From: Pseudomonadota bacterium
GTDB lineage: Bacteria; Pseudomonadota; Gammaproteobacteria; UBA5335
NCBI GenBank assembly: GCA_021783685.1
Contig: JAJXTQ010000007.1
Coordinates: 1 to 16,757, forward strand
Direction of reading: 5' to 3'
DNA length: 16,757 bases
Shown: one piece after another, positions 1 to 7,168 of the stretch
How positions within the stretch are numbered: the stretch's first letter is position 1
Layout: every line of letters begins with the position of its first letter
Translations under genes and position numbers: made by a program
The notes under the pieces: model-generated
Database searches by the model: none
What the model was told of the DNA's origin: nothing
Seen by the model: only the letters and a program-made list of their open reading frames with translations

Positions 1-339
1 CTGATCGAATGGCCCGCCGGCGAACCCGAGCCGACGAAATACTTCCTGTCCACCCTGCCAGAAAACATCAGCCGGCGGGCCCTGGTGAACGCCACCAAGC
101 TGCGCTGGCGGATCGAGCGGGATTACCAGGACCTCAAGCAGGAACTTGGACTTGCCCATTACGAGGGACGAGGGTGGCGTGGGTTTCACCATCACGCCAC
201 GCTGTGCATCGCCGCCTACGGATTCCTCCTCTCCGAAAGGGGAGCGATTCCCCCCTCAGGACCACGCGACACCGTTCTCATCCAAGAGCATCGCCTTCCC
301 AACGGTTATCGACCCCGTGGATCCCCCGATCCGACCTGA
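1..339 (+). CDS. IS701-like DDE transposase, C-terminal fragment
   Basis: The reading frame is open from the first base to a TGA at 337-339, so the gene begins left of the window and only about 112 C-terminal residues are visible. The stretch LRWRIERDYQDLKQELGL, followed by HYEGRGWRGFHHHATL and CIAAYGFLL, is the conserved end of the IS701/DDE_5-type transposase catalytic domain and carries the last acidic region (IERDYQDLKQE). These enzymes cut and join the ends of their own element. The tail after LLSERGAI is poorly conserved, as is usual. The downstream neighbour is a disrupted antitoxin gene that the element seems to have entered. Whether the transposase is intact cannot be judged without its N-terminal part. 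The assignment rests on motif recognition. Confidence 0.85.
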   Translation: MIEWPAGEPEPTKYFLSTLPENISRRALVNATKLRWRIERDYQDLKQELGLAHYEGRGWRGFHHHATLCIAAYGFLLSERGAIPPSGPRDTVLIQEHRLPNGYRPRGSPDPT

Positions 340-688
340 ACGTCATGTCCCGACCTCGATCACATCTGTCCGGGTCGCGATAGCGCGCGCTATCGCAAGA
401 ACCCTGCCGCGCTGTCCATGCTGCCAGCGGGCCACACGCAGGATGCGTCTTATGACACAGTAGGATTATGCGGTCGGGGTCGAAGTCTTGCACGCGACCT
501 TCGGCGACATCGGCGAGGCCGCGGTCAATTTCGGCCTTGAGCACGGCCAGATCTTGGAGTTGAAGCGCGTGTTTCATCTTCCAGTCGCGTACCGCCGCGC
601 GCACCACCTCGCTGGTCGACGCGTAACCGCCGCCCTTGACCGCACCCTTGATGGCGGCGGCCATGTCGGACGGCAAGGTGATGGTCAA
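278..688 (-). pseudogene. ParD-like ribbon-helix-helix antitoxin, 3' end replaced by IS sequence
   Basis: Residues 1-75 read as a ParD/CopG-type ribbon-helix-helix antitoxin. There is an N-terminal beta strand (MTITLPSDM), then the helices around AAIKGAVKGGGYASTSEVVR and AAVRDW, then a toxin-wrapping helix ending GLADVAEGRVQDFDPDRII. Such proteins normally end about ten residues later. Here the frame runs on from about 463 into the IS right end and adds roughly 60 unrelated residues up to 278, so the native C-terminus is lost. The family normally binds DNA and neutralises a ParE/RelE toxin encoded just downstream (leftward here); no toxin is present. The only in-frame start is TTG at 686-688; the next upstream in-frame codons hold no ATG, GTG or TTG before a stop. 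It may still make a DNA-binding protein. Confidence 0.75.
377..396. repeat. 20-bp perfect palindrome inside the IS end
   Basis: The sequence GCGATAGCGCGCGCTATCGC is its own exact reverse complement. It lies 37 bp after the transposase stop and about 65 bp inside the presumed IS end. It could form a cruciform or an RNA stem after the transposase gene, or be a protein-binding site for the element. There is no T-run, so it is not a standard terminator. Confidence 0.6.
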
Positions 689-719
689 CCGCTCGATTTC
701 GGCTATCGCTGTTCACCTG

Positions 720-751
720 AACGATACGGTATACTTTATCATACTATTCAA
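720..751 (-). promoter_or_regulatory. possible antitoxin promoter/operator
   Basis: This short AT-rich stretch in otherwise GC-rich DNA lies just upstream of the antitoxin start. On the minus strand it begins with TTGAAT (746-751), a possible -35 element, and contains GTATGATAAAGTATAC, with a GTATAC palindrome at 729-734. ParD-type antitoxins usually repress their own promoter. No convincing -10 element could be fixed, so this is tentative. Confidence 0.3.
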
Positions 752-777
752 GCCAGCGCCGGTGGCCGATTGCACCT

Positions 778-839
778 CCTGCCGGTCCCATCTCACGCAT
801 GATAACGGGGGCTCTCATGCGTGAGATGGGACCGGCAGG
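778..839. repeat. perfect 25-bp inverted repeat (strong stem-loop)
   Basis: Arms at 778-802 and 815-839 are exact reverse complements over 25 bp and enclose a 12-base loop (803-814). The inner end of each arm carries the ATGCGTGAGATGGGACC type sequence. The repeat lies 38 bp past the 3' end of the GntR gene and upstream of the antitoxin gene. Arms this long and perfect are more typical of abutting ends of a mobile element or of an excision/deletion scar than of a chance terminator. No T-run follows on either strand. It would nevertheless form a very stable RNA hairpin at the end of the GntR transcript. Confidence 0.85.
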
Positions 840-855
840 GGTATGGGCTTGGGCC

Positions 856-883
856 GGACATTCCCCAGGGGACATTCCTATGC
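856..883. repeat. short direct repeat GGACATTCC, possible IS-end relic
   Basis: The nonamer GGACATTCC occurs twice about 15 bp apart, with CCCCAGGGG between the copies. The second copy ends about where the GntR stop begins. Repeated GGGGACATT-type motifs occur near the ends of some IS21-like elements; that comparison is from memory and not tested. No transposase gene adjoins it. Confidence 0.3.
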
Positions 884-1720
884 TGGGTTGACGCGGGACG
901 TTTGAGGCAAATCAGGACGGCGTGACCCGACGTCGTCGCTCGCTTCGCGTAACAGCATGATCGCCCCATGTTTGAGACGGCCTCCAGACTCGCCGCGGCG
1001 CTTCGATCCGCTGCTGAGCGCCTCGCGCAATGCCGCGTTGTTTCGAATCACGTGCGCAGCCCGCCAGACATGGTCGCACAGCAGCGACGCCGCCCGTTCC
1101 ACATCGTGGGCGATCGCGGCCTCGAAGATGGCCATATGTTCGGCATGCACCTCTGCCCTGGATGCCGCGACGCCGCTGGAAAGTCGCCGGTAACGCTCCG
1201 ATTGCTGGAAAAGCAGCTGGCGAAGGCGCCTCAGCCACTCGGAGTGGGAGTTGGCCGCAAGGGCGTCGTGAAAGGCCCGGTTGCACTCTTCCCACATGTC
1301 GAACGCAGTGGCATCGTGAAGTAGCCTTGTCTCTGCGCGCGTGAGCCGCTGATAGGCTCGAACGAGCTTAAGCTCCCAGTCCTCGTTGGCATTGCGGATG
1401 CTGTCGCGGAGTGCCGCGCACTCCAGCACGACCCGAGCTTGGGTCAGGTCCTGCAGATCGGCCATTGACATGGGGGTGACTCGGAAACCCCTATGCTCAT
1501 GGGCCGCGACGAGGTGATCGGAGGTCAGCCTGGTGAGTGCCTCCCTGACAGTGCTGCTGCTGACCCGGAACCCGGCCCGCAGATGCTCGATCTTCAGCTT
1601 CTGATCGGGCAGGTAGATGCCGTCGATGATCCGGCGCCGCAGTTCGCGGTAGATCGCATCAATGGCGGTGCCCGAGTTGTTCGCCGTCTCGTTTACGCTT
1701 CCTGCGCCTTCCGCGTCCAT
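878..1720 (-). CDS. GntR-family (FCD subfamily) transcriptional regulator of the catabolic operon
   Basis: This 280-residue regulator has an N-terminal GntR winged helix-turn-helix at about residues 18-85 (AIYRELRRRIIDGIYLPDQ, then SSSTVREALTRL and AHEHRGFRVTPM). A C-terminal all-helical FCD ligand-binding domain follows at about 90-230. FCD metal/ligand residues appear as Asn147, His151 (NRAFHDAL), His195 (AEHMAIF) and His217 (LCDHV). FCD regulators usually repress nearby catabolic genes and let go when a pathway acid or CoA ester binds. Start ATG at 1718-1720 has a good ribosome binding site (GAGGAG, 8 bases upstream). The gene is divergent from the operon, and the gap holds repeated TCGATAG motifs, so it probably controls both directions. 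The effector is unknown. The last 50 residues are Arg/Ser-rich and beyond the usual domain. Confidence 0.9.
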   Translation of the reverse strand: MDAEGAGSVNETANNSGTAIDAIYRELRRRIIDGIYLPDQKLKIEHLRAGFRVSSSTVREALTRLTSDHLVAAHEHRGFRVTPMSMADLQDLTQARVVLECAALRDSIRNANEDWELKLVRAYQRLTRAETRLLHDATAFDMWEECNRAFHDALAANSHSEWLRRLRQLLFQQSERYRRLSSGVAASRAEVHAEHMAIFEAAIAHDVERAASLLCDHVWRAAHVIRNNAALREALSSGSKRRGESGGRLKHGAIMLLREASDDVGSRRPDLPQTSRVNPA

Positions 1721-1845
1721 AGCCTTATCTCCTCGCTGCTGGAATCCGGATCCTGCCTCCGCGAGCCACTTCTTATCGTCCCGATTACCGTTCGGTGTGC
1801 GGGCTCCCGCCCGGCCGAAAGCGGCTAGCCGGCGCTGGCGCGGGA

Positions 1846-1917
1846 TCGATACATGGAGTCGCGCCTTTTGTCGATAGTACCTGATTTGTTCCTATCGACG
1901 CCGCAGAATATCGATAG
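1846..1917. promoter_or_regulatory. cluster of TCGATAG half-sites, likely GntR operators
   Basis: In the divergent gap there are TCGATAG at 1871-1877 and 1911-1917, the inverted copy CTATCGA at 1892-1898, and a variant TCGATAC at 1846-1852. TCGATAGTA recurs exactly at 1871-1879 and 1911-1919, 40 bp apart. Successive sites are 25, 21 and 19 bp apart, near two helical turns, which suits cooperative dimer binding. The pattern is read directly from sequence; assignment to the adjacent GntR protein is inference. Confidence 0.6.
1886..1914 (+). promoter_or_regulatory. possible sigma-70 promoter of the catabolic operon
   Basis: TTGTTC (1886-1891) is followed after 17 bases by TATCGA (1909-1914). 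It lies about 95 bp upstream of the chosen hydrolase start and overlaps two of the TCGATAG half-sites, so repressor binding would block it. The -10 match is weak and no transcription data are available. Confidence 0.3.
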
Positions 1918-2008
1918 TATGGACGCCGCCACGACCTTCCGAGCTGCCGCGCGACCACCGGAAGGGGCCTACCCTGGAAGCCTGTCAGGAAAGAGGGAAC
2001 GGAAAAAC

Positions 2009-2851
2009 TTGGACAAGATCGTCACCGACAACTCTGAGATTGGCCGCTTCGTTGCGGCTGGCGGCATATCGACAAATGTCCATGTCGCCGGACGCGGCGC
2101 GCCGATGCTTCTTATCCACGGTTCCGGCCCGGGCGTAAGCGCATGGGCGAACTGGCGGAGTTTGATCCCAGTTCTGTCGCGTGACCGCATGGTCGTCGCC
2201 CCTGACATGGTGGGTTTTGGATATACCGAGCGGCCGGCCAGCGTCCGATATGAGCTTGCGACATGGGTCGACCAGATGTCCGGCCTTTTGGATACGCTGG
2301 GGCTCGACCAGGTGGATCTGGTCGGAAACTCCTTCGGCGGGGCGGTTTCTCTTGCGTTCGCGGTGAAGCACCCTGGGCGGGTCCGCCGGCTGGTGCTGAT
2401 GGGAGCCGCCGGCGTTGCCTTCAACCTGACGCCGGGGCTCGACGCGGTCTGGGGCTACCAACCCTCGGTCGAGAACATGCGCCGGATGATGGAGTTTTTC
2501 GTTTACGACCGCGGCGTGCTCAGCGACGATCTGGCGGTTCTGCGCTACCAGGCGAGTATCCAGCCCGGCTTCCAGGAATCGTTTTCGTCCATGTTCCCCG
2601 CGCCGCGCCAGCGCTCGATCGAAGCGCTGGCCACGCCCGAGGCCGCCATTCGCGGGCTGCCGCATAGGACGTTGCTGATCCATGGCAGGGATGATGAGGT
2701 CGTTCCGCTGCAGACGTCCTTGCGCCTCAATCAACTCATCCAGCGGTCGGACCTACATGTATTCGGTCGCTGCGGGCATTGGGTGCAGATCGAGAAGGCC
2801 GCCGACTTTGCCCGGCTAGTGTCAGGTTTTCTTGCCCAGAACGACGGATGA
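2009..2851 (+). CDS. alpha/beta hydrolase, meta-cleavage product hydrolase (XylF/DmpD/TodF type)
   Basis: It hydrolyses the C-C bond of the yellow ring-fission product (2-hydroxy-6-oxo-hexadienoate type), releasing a carboxylic acid and a 2-hydroxyalka-2,4-dienoate. With the start at TTG 2009 the protein has 280 residues, the family's usual size. Seen motifs: oxyanion turn HGSGPG (37-42), nucleophile elbow GNSFGG with Ser108, Asp228 (HGRDDEVVP) and His257 (CGHWVQIEK), with a lid domain at about 135-200. The open frame extends to an ATG at 1853, but those 52 extra residues are unlike the family and overlap the operator cluster. TTG 2009 has AGAGGG upstream and is preferred; the spacing is a little long. 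It is the first gene of the operon, and its expected product is the substrate of the hydratase at 12660. Confidence 0.9.
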   Translation: MDKIVTDNSEIGRFVAAGGISTNVHVAGRGAPMLLIHGSGPGVSAWANWRSLIPVLSRDRMVVAPDMVGFGYTERPASVRYELATWVDQMSGLLDTLGLDQVDLVGNSFGGAVSLAFAVKHPGRVRRLVLMGAAGVAFNLTPGLDAVWGYQPSVENMRRMMEFFVYDRGVLSDDLAVLRYQASIQPGFQESFSSMFPAPRQRSIEALATPEAAIRGLPHRTLLIHGRDDEVVPLQTSLRLNQLIQRSDLHVFGRCGHWVQIEKAADFARLVSGFLAQNDG

Positions 2852-2924
2852 GCCGTCACCTCCGTCCGAAAAACGGCGGTCCACGCCGCCTGCCGGGCCG
2901 GGGGCAAACCAAGGGGTCAATCGC

Positions 2925-4259
2925 ATGGACCACGTTCCGTTCGTTCCCGGAAGTAGCTACGTGCATGCCACCAACAGCGGGCGGCGTTTGCTAGACCGCC
3001 GGATTTTCACCGATCCCGCGCTGTTCGAGCAGGAGATGGAGCGAATCTTCGGGCGCGTATGGATTTATGTCGCGCATGAAAGCCAGGTTCCTTACCCGCA
3101 CGATTTCATGACGACGTGGGTGGGTCGCGTGCCGGTGATCATCAGCCGCGACCGTGACGGCGGGCTGAATGCCTTCGCCAATGTCTGCCCCCATCGCGGC
3201 GCGCTGCTATGCCGGACGACGCGCGGTCACGCAAAGGACTATGTCTGCCCGTTCCATGGCTGGACCTTCGATGAACGTGGCCAACTTATCGCACCCATGA
3301 AGGAACGGGGCGGCGGATACCCTGAAGGGTTCGACAAGCGCGAACTTGGGCTGCGGCGCGTCCTGATCGAAAGCTATCGGGGGTTCCTGTTCGCCAATCT
3401 CGACCCAGCGGCCGGTCCCCTGGTGGACTACCTTGCCGACGGCGCGCCGTTCATCGATCTGATCGCCGACCAGTCGCCGGGCGGCATCGAGGTGCTGAAA
3501 GGCAGCTCGACCTACACCTACAACGCCAACTGGAAGATGCAGATCGAGAACGGGGTGGATGGCTACCACGTTGATTCGGTCCACGCCAATTATGTCCAGA
3601 TGTACAAGAACCGCGCCCGTCGCCAGGCGGGCGGCGACAGCCTGAAAGTAGTCGCGGTCGGTGATTTCACTCGCAATCGGGGTGGCTTCTACGACCTGCA
3701 CAACGGCCACGGCGTCATTTGGACCGACCTGACAAATCCCACAGACCGGCCAGTGTACAACGCCTATGGGGAACTCGTCGAGCGGGTCGGTCGGACACGG
3801 GCGGACTGGATGGTGCTGCGTTCACGTAACCTCGTACTGTATCCGAACGTGTTCCTGATGGACCAGATGAGCACGCAGATCCGCGTGGTGCGGCCGCTAG
3901 CGGTGGACAAGACGGAAGTCACCATCTTCTGCTTCGGTCCGGTCAACGAGGCAGCCGACGACCGCGCCAAGCGCATCCGTCAGTATGAGGATTTCTTCAA
4001 CGCCTCGGGGATGGCGACGCCCGACGACCTGACCGAATTCAACGTTTCGCAAACCGGCTGCATGGCCGCCGACGTCATGCGGTACAGCGATATGTCGCGC
4101 GGCGCAGCGCACGAGATTCCCGGCCCCGATGAGGACGCCCAGGCGCTTGGCATCAATCCGTCGGCAAGCGGGATGGCCGTGGCGGATGAGGGTATTTTCG
4201 TCGGCCAGCACCGCCGTTGGGCCGAACTGATGGGTTTCTCGGGAGACCTCTGGCCATGA
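2925..4259 (+). CDS. Rieske ring-hydroxylating oxygenase, alpha subunit (pair 1; benzoate/toluate-dioxygenase type)
   Basis: This is the catalytic subunit of a dioxygenase that adds both atoms of O2 to an aromatic ring, giving a cis-diol. It is 444 residues, the normal length. The Rieske centre is Cys88-x-His90 and Cys108-x2-His111 (CPHRG and CPFHGW). The mononuclear iron site has Asp212, His215 and His220 (DGYHVDSVH) and probably Asp368 (MATPDDLTEF). The DGYHVxxVH pattern resembles the benzoate/toluate/anthranilate group. Start ATG 2925 is chosen over the longer frame at 2832 because it has AAGGGG 8 bases upstream and a family-like N-terminus. The 73-bp gap after the hydrolase is the widest of the early operon. 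Its stop overlaps the beta-subunit start. The true substrate is uncertain: it may be an aromatic acid or a CoA ester. Confidence 0.93.
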   Translation: MDHVPFVPGSSYVHATNSGRRLLDRRIFTDPALFEQEMERIFGRVWIYVAHESQVPYPHDFMTTWVGRVPVIISRDRDGGLNAFANVCPHRGALLCRTTRGHAKDYVCPFHGWTFDERGQLIAPMKERGGGYPEGFDKRELGLRRVLIESYRGFLFANLDPAAGPLVDYLADGAPFIDLIADQSPGGIEVLKGSSTYTYNANWKMQIENGVDGYHVDSVHANYVQMYKNRARRQAGGDSLKVVAVGDFTRNRGGFYDLHNGHGVIWTDLTNPTDRPVYNAYGELVERVGRTRADWMVLRSRNLVLYPNVFLMDQMSTQIRVVRPLAVDKTEVTIFCFGPVNEAADDRAKRIRQYEDFFNASGMATPDDLTEFNVSQTGCMAADVMRYSDMSRGAAHEIPGPDEDAQALGINPSASGMAVADEGIFVGQHRRWAELMGFSGDLWP

Positions 4260-4756
4260 ACTCCCTTGCTTCACCGCATGACGAATCCGTCGTCCGGTTG
4301 TTGTATGAGGAAGCGGCCAGCCTTGATGAGCGGCGCTGGGACGATTGGCTCGCCTTGTTCGAGCCGGACGCCGAATACTGGATTCCCGCCTGGGATTCCG
4401 AGGATGAGCACACGCGGGACCCGCGGTCCGAGGTATCACTGGTGTATTATCCCGACCGCACGGGGCTGGAAGACCGGGTGTTTCGCATCCGCACCGGCAA
4501 ATCCGCGGCCTCGACGCCCTTGCCCCGCACCTGCCACATGATCGGCAATATCCGCGTCGACCCCGCGGACGGCGACGTGCGCCGGGTGCGCACGCACTGG
4601 ACCACCCAGCTTTTCCGCAATGGGCAGGTGACTGGCTATTTTGGACGCGCCGAGTATCTGCTGGCGCGTCGCCCAGATGGCTGGGGCATCCGCCGCAAGA
4701 CGACCCTGGTCCTCAACGACCGGATCGACACCGTCCTCGACATCTACAGCGTCTGA
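4256..4756 (+). CDS. ring-hydroxylating dioxygenase, beta subunit (pair 1)
   Basis: This 166-residue small subunit has the NTF2-like fold of BenB/XylY/AntB. Recognisable family stretches are DERRWDDWLALFEPDAEYW near residues 24-42, RVFRIRTGKSAASTPLPRT near 75-95, and the end VLNDRIDTVLDIYSV. It has a structural role in an alpha3beta3 oxygenase and carries no metal ligands. The ATG at 4256 overlaps the alpha-subunit stop as ATGA, which suggests translational coupling, with GGGAG just upstream; the longer frame from 4217 lies inside the alpha gene and is not used. Resemblance is strongest to anthranilate/benzoate dioxygenase small subunits, although this operon also carries CoA-dependent steps. 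Confidence 0.92.
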   Translation: MNSLASPHDESVVRLLYEEAASLDERRWDDWLALFEPDAEYWIPAWDSEDEHTRDPRSEVSLVYYPDRTGLEDRVFRIRTGKSAASTPLPRTCHMIGNIRVDPADGDVRRVRTHWTTQLFRNGQVTGYFGRAEYLLARRPDGWGIRRKTTLVLNDRIDTVLDIYSV

Positions 4757-4768
4757 GAAAGATTCGGC

Positions 4769-5821
4769 ATGCTGGCGCTTCGCAAGATCAATCCCGGCTT
4801 CGGCGGACTGGCGCTTGCCGATGTGGCGCCGCCGCCGGCCCCGGCCGCGGGGGAGGTTCTGCTGCGGGTGACGACCGCCGGAATCTGCGGGACCGACCTG
4901 CATATCTTCGAGGGCGGTTCATTTTCCCGCCGCATGCGCTTGCCGACGACGCTGGGCCACGAGATCAGCGGCGTGGTCGAGGCGGTCGGGCCGGATGTAT
5001 CCCATCTGGCCCGCGGCCAGCGCGTTTCGGTCGAGAGCCATCTGTGCTGCGAGCGCTGCTACGCCTGCCGACGCGGATGGAGCCATGTCTGCCCGAACAC
5101 CCGCTATCCAGGCGTAGATTTCGATGGCGGATTTGCCTCCCACGTCCTGCTGCCGGCGCGGATCATCTGGCCGGTTCCCGATGACATCTCGGACCAGGCC
5201 GCCGCGATGATGGAGCCGTTCGGCATAGCGGTGCATGCCAGCATGGAAGGGTCAGGCGTCGCAGGGGCGACGGTCCTGATCGCGGGCTGCGGCCCGATCG
5301 GACTGATGAACATCGCCGCGGCCCGCGCCCTCGGCGCCACGACCATCGTAGCGTCGGATATCAGCATCCCGCGATTGCGCGCCGCCACGCGCCTCGGTGC
5401 CGACCGGGTGGTCAATGTCGCGGAGGAGGACCTGAACCGGATCGTCGCCGACCTGACCGGCGGCCGCGGCGTCGATGTCGCCATCGAGTATTCCGGCCAG
5501 CCGGTATCCCTGCGTTCCATGCCGGCGCTGGTAACGCATGGCGGCGATCTCCGGCTGGTTGGCGTGGCCGATGGCGAGGTGCCGCTCGCCATGACGGACC
5601 TGCTGCTGAAGGGCATCACGGTCCGCAATATCCACGGCCGGCGGCTATTTTCCACGTGGGAGCAGGCGACAGCGTTGCTGCGCGGGCGGCGCGTCGTCCT
5701 GGACGAAGTGGTCAGTCATCACCTGCCGCTCCCCGATGCCTTGGACGGGTTTGAGGCGTGCCGCTCCGGATCGGCGCTCAAGGTGCTGCTGACGCCGCCG
5801 TCCGAAGCGGCAATGGTGTGA
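4769..5821 (+). CDS. zinc-dependent medium-chain alcohol dehydrogenase (threonine/sorbitol dehydrogenase-like)
   Basis: This is a 350-residue MDR-family dehydrogenase. Catalytic zinc ligands are Cys40 (GICGTD), His64-Glu65 (GHE) and Glu149 (MEPFG). The structural zinc site is complete: Cys94, Cys97, Cys100, Cys108. The Rossmann motif GCGPIG is at 173-178, and Asp197 (VASDIS) points to NAD rather than NADP. It starts 12 bp after the beta subunit, so it is cotranscribed. In benzoate-type pathways the cis-diol is normally oxidised by a short-chain dehydrogenase such as BenD; none is present, so this enzyme may take over that step, or may oxidise an alcohol on a side chain. The exact substrate cannot be read from the sequence. 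Confidence 0.88.
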   Translation: MLALRKINPGFGGLALADVAPPPAPAAGEVLLRVTTAGICGTDLHIFEGGSFSRRMRLPTTLGHEISGVVEAVGPDVSHLARGQRVSVESHLCCERCYACRRGWSHVCPNTRYPGVDFDGGFASHVLLPARIIWPVPDDISDQAAAMMEPFGIAVHASMEGSGVAGATVLIAGCGPIGLMNIAAARALGATTIVASDISIPRLRAATRLGADRVVNVAEEDLNRIVADLTGGRGVDVAIEYSGQPVSLRSMPALVTHGGDLRLVGVADGEVPLAMTDLLLKGITVRNIHGRRLFSTWEQATALLRGRRVVLDEVVSHHLPLPDALDGFEACRSGSALKVLLTPPSEAAMV

Positions 5822-5857
5822 CAACAGGACAGGATTTTTGGAGGGATGGGCAATCAC

Positions 5858-7168
5858 ATGGACGGCTCCACAATGGCGATCGGTAAACGGACGGATGCGG
5901 TCGACGTGACCTCGCTGATCGAAACGGACCGGGTGCATGGCAGGCTGTACACGGACCCCGCGGTTTTCGAGCAGGAAATGGCCCACATCTTCTACGGCGG
6001 CTGGGTTTTCGTGGGTCACGACTCCGAAATTCCGGATGCCGGCCAGTATGTCCGGCGCACCCTAGGGCGTGAGGAAGTGCTGATGGTACGGCGCCGCGAC
6101 GGCTCCGTCGGCGTCATGTCCAACCGGTGCGCGCATCGCGGCAACCTTGTCTGTATCAAGAACCAAGGCAAAGAGCGCTATCTGACGTGCCCTTATCACG
6201 GCTGGGTTTACGATCTGGAAGGCAAGCTGCGCGACGTGCCCTATCCGGACGGGTTCGCCAAGGATAAGTCGGAATTCACCCTGCGGGCACTGCATTCCGA
6301 CAGCTATCGCGGTTTCGTCTTCGCCAGCTTCGATGAATCGGTGCCGTCGCTGGTGGACCACCTCGGCAAGGCCACGATCCTGATCGACCGTGCCTGCGAA
6401 ATGTCGCCCACGGGCCGGGTACGGCTGACCGCAGGCTGGTCGAAGCAGCGGTTCTATGCCAACTGGAAGATGCTGCCCGAGAACGACACCGACGGTTACC
6501 ACGTCAACGACGTGCACGCCTCGTTCGCCGAGGCGATCGATTCCCAGTATGACGCCGCGGTGATGGGAAGCGAGACGGCAATCCGTTCGGAAAGCAAGGA
6601 CTGGGGCAACGGCAACACCGAACTCGATTTCTCCCCAACCTATGACGCGCCCCTGAAATGGCTGAACACGACCCCGCAACGCTTTCCGGAATACACCCGA
6701 AGCATGCTTGCCGCCTACGGAGAGGCGAAGGGCAACCGGATCCTGCTCAACGGACCGCCGCACGCCGTGATTTTCCCGAATTTGTTCGTCGGCGAGATGA
6801 ATATCGTCATCTTCCAGCCAGTCAACGCCAGCGAATCTGTCCAGTGGCATACGCCGCTGTTGCTCGAAGGCGTGCCCGACGACCTCAACAGGCGCATCAT
6901 CCGCAACTCGGAGGCCGCCATGGGCCCCTCTGCCTTCCTGCTCGCCGACGACAGCGTGATTTCCGAACGCCAGCAGATCGCATTGCGTGATCGCGCCGAC
7001 TGGCTCGATATTTCACGCGGCCTCAACCGTGAGCGGGTGGATGACCTGGGCGTGATCGTCGGACACGTCACCGACGAGGGAACCAATCGCGCCTTCTGGC
7101 AGCACTACCGGAAGGTCATGACGGCCGATACCCGAGCCGGAATTCGGCCGGTGGCACGGAGCGCATGA
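5858..7168 (+). CDS. Rieske ring-hydroxylating oxygenase, alpha subunit (pair 2; candidate IpfA-like aryl-acyl-CoA dioxygenase)
   Basis: This second catalytic oxygenase subunit has 436 residues from ATG 5858. Rieske ligands: Cys91-x-His93 and Cys111-x2-His114 (CAHRG, CPYHGW). Iron site: Asp212, His215, His220 (DGYHVNDVH) and probably Asp365 (LLADD). An in-frame ATG at 5846 directly abuts the strong GGAGG at 5840-5844 and is too close; ATG 5858 lies about 12 bases after it. The gene heads the run alpha-beta-thiolase-DUF35-CoA ligase, the order of ipfABDEF in Sphingomonas Ibu-2. By that context it probably dihydroxylates the ring at the side-chain carbon and its neighbour in an arylacetyl- or arylpropionyl-CoA. 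It is clearly diverged from the pair 1 subunit, so this is not a recent tandem duplication. Substrate assignment is inference. Confidence 0.92.
   Translation: MDGSTMAIGKRTDAVDVTSLIETDRVHGRLYTDPAVFEQEMAHIFYGGWVFVGHDSEIPDAGQYVRRTLGREEVLMVRRRDGSVGVMSNRCAHRGNLVCIKNQGKERYLTCPYHGWVYDLEGKLRDVPYPDGFAKDKSEFTLRALHSDSYRGFVFASFDESVPSLVDHLGKATILIDRACEMSPTGRVRLTAGWSKQRFYANWKMLPENDTDGYHVNDVHASFAEAIDSQYDAAVMGSETAIRSESKDWGNGNTELDFSPTYDAPLKWLNTTPQRFPEYTRSMLAAYGEAKGNRILLNGPPHAVIFPNLFVGEMNIVIFQPVNASESVQWHTPLLLEGVPDDLNRRIIRNSEAAMGPSAFLLADDSVISERQQIALRDRADWLDISRGLNRERVDDLGVIVGHVTDEGTNRAFWQHYRKVMTADTRAGIRPVARSA

Larger units (their letters stand above)
1..460 (+). mobile_element. IS701-like insertion sequence, right end (partial)
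   Basis: This covers the transposase tail plus about 120 bp of noncoding DNA after its stop. The right boundary is put near 460, at the sequence GCGTCTTATGACACAG, because the antitoxin frame on the other strand stops matching a ParD-like ending at 461-466. The left terminal inverted repeat is outside the window, so the boundary is an inference. A target-site duplication cannot be tested here. Confidence 0.5.

Noticed and set aside
525..716. alternative GTG-started frame over the antitoxin
   Set aside because: It has a better-looking start but its translation loses the ribbon-helix-helix pattern; the TTG 688 frame carries the family motifs.
2852..2924. GGCGG/CCGCC stem in the gap between hydrolase and oxygenase alpha 1
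   Set aside because: Only five paired bases in GC-rich DNA, expected by chance; no T-run and no reason to infer attenuation.
6062..6850. 262-residue open frame on the minus strand
   Set aside because: It is antisense to oxygenase alpha subunit 2, which has all its metal ligands; no supporting motif or ribosome site.
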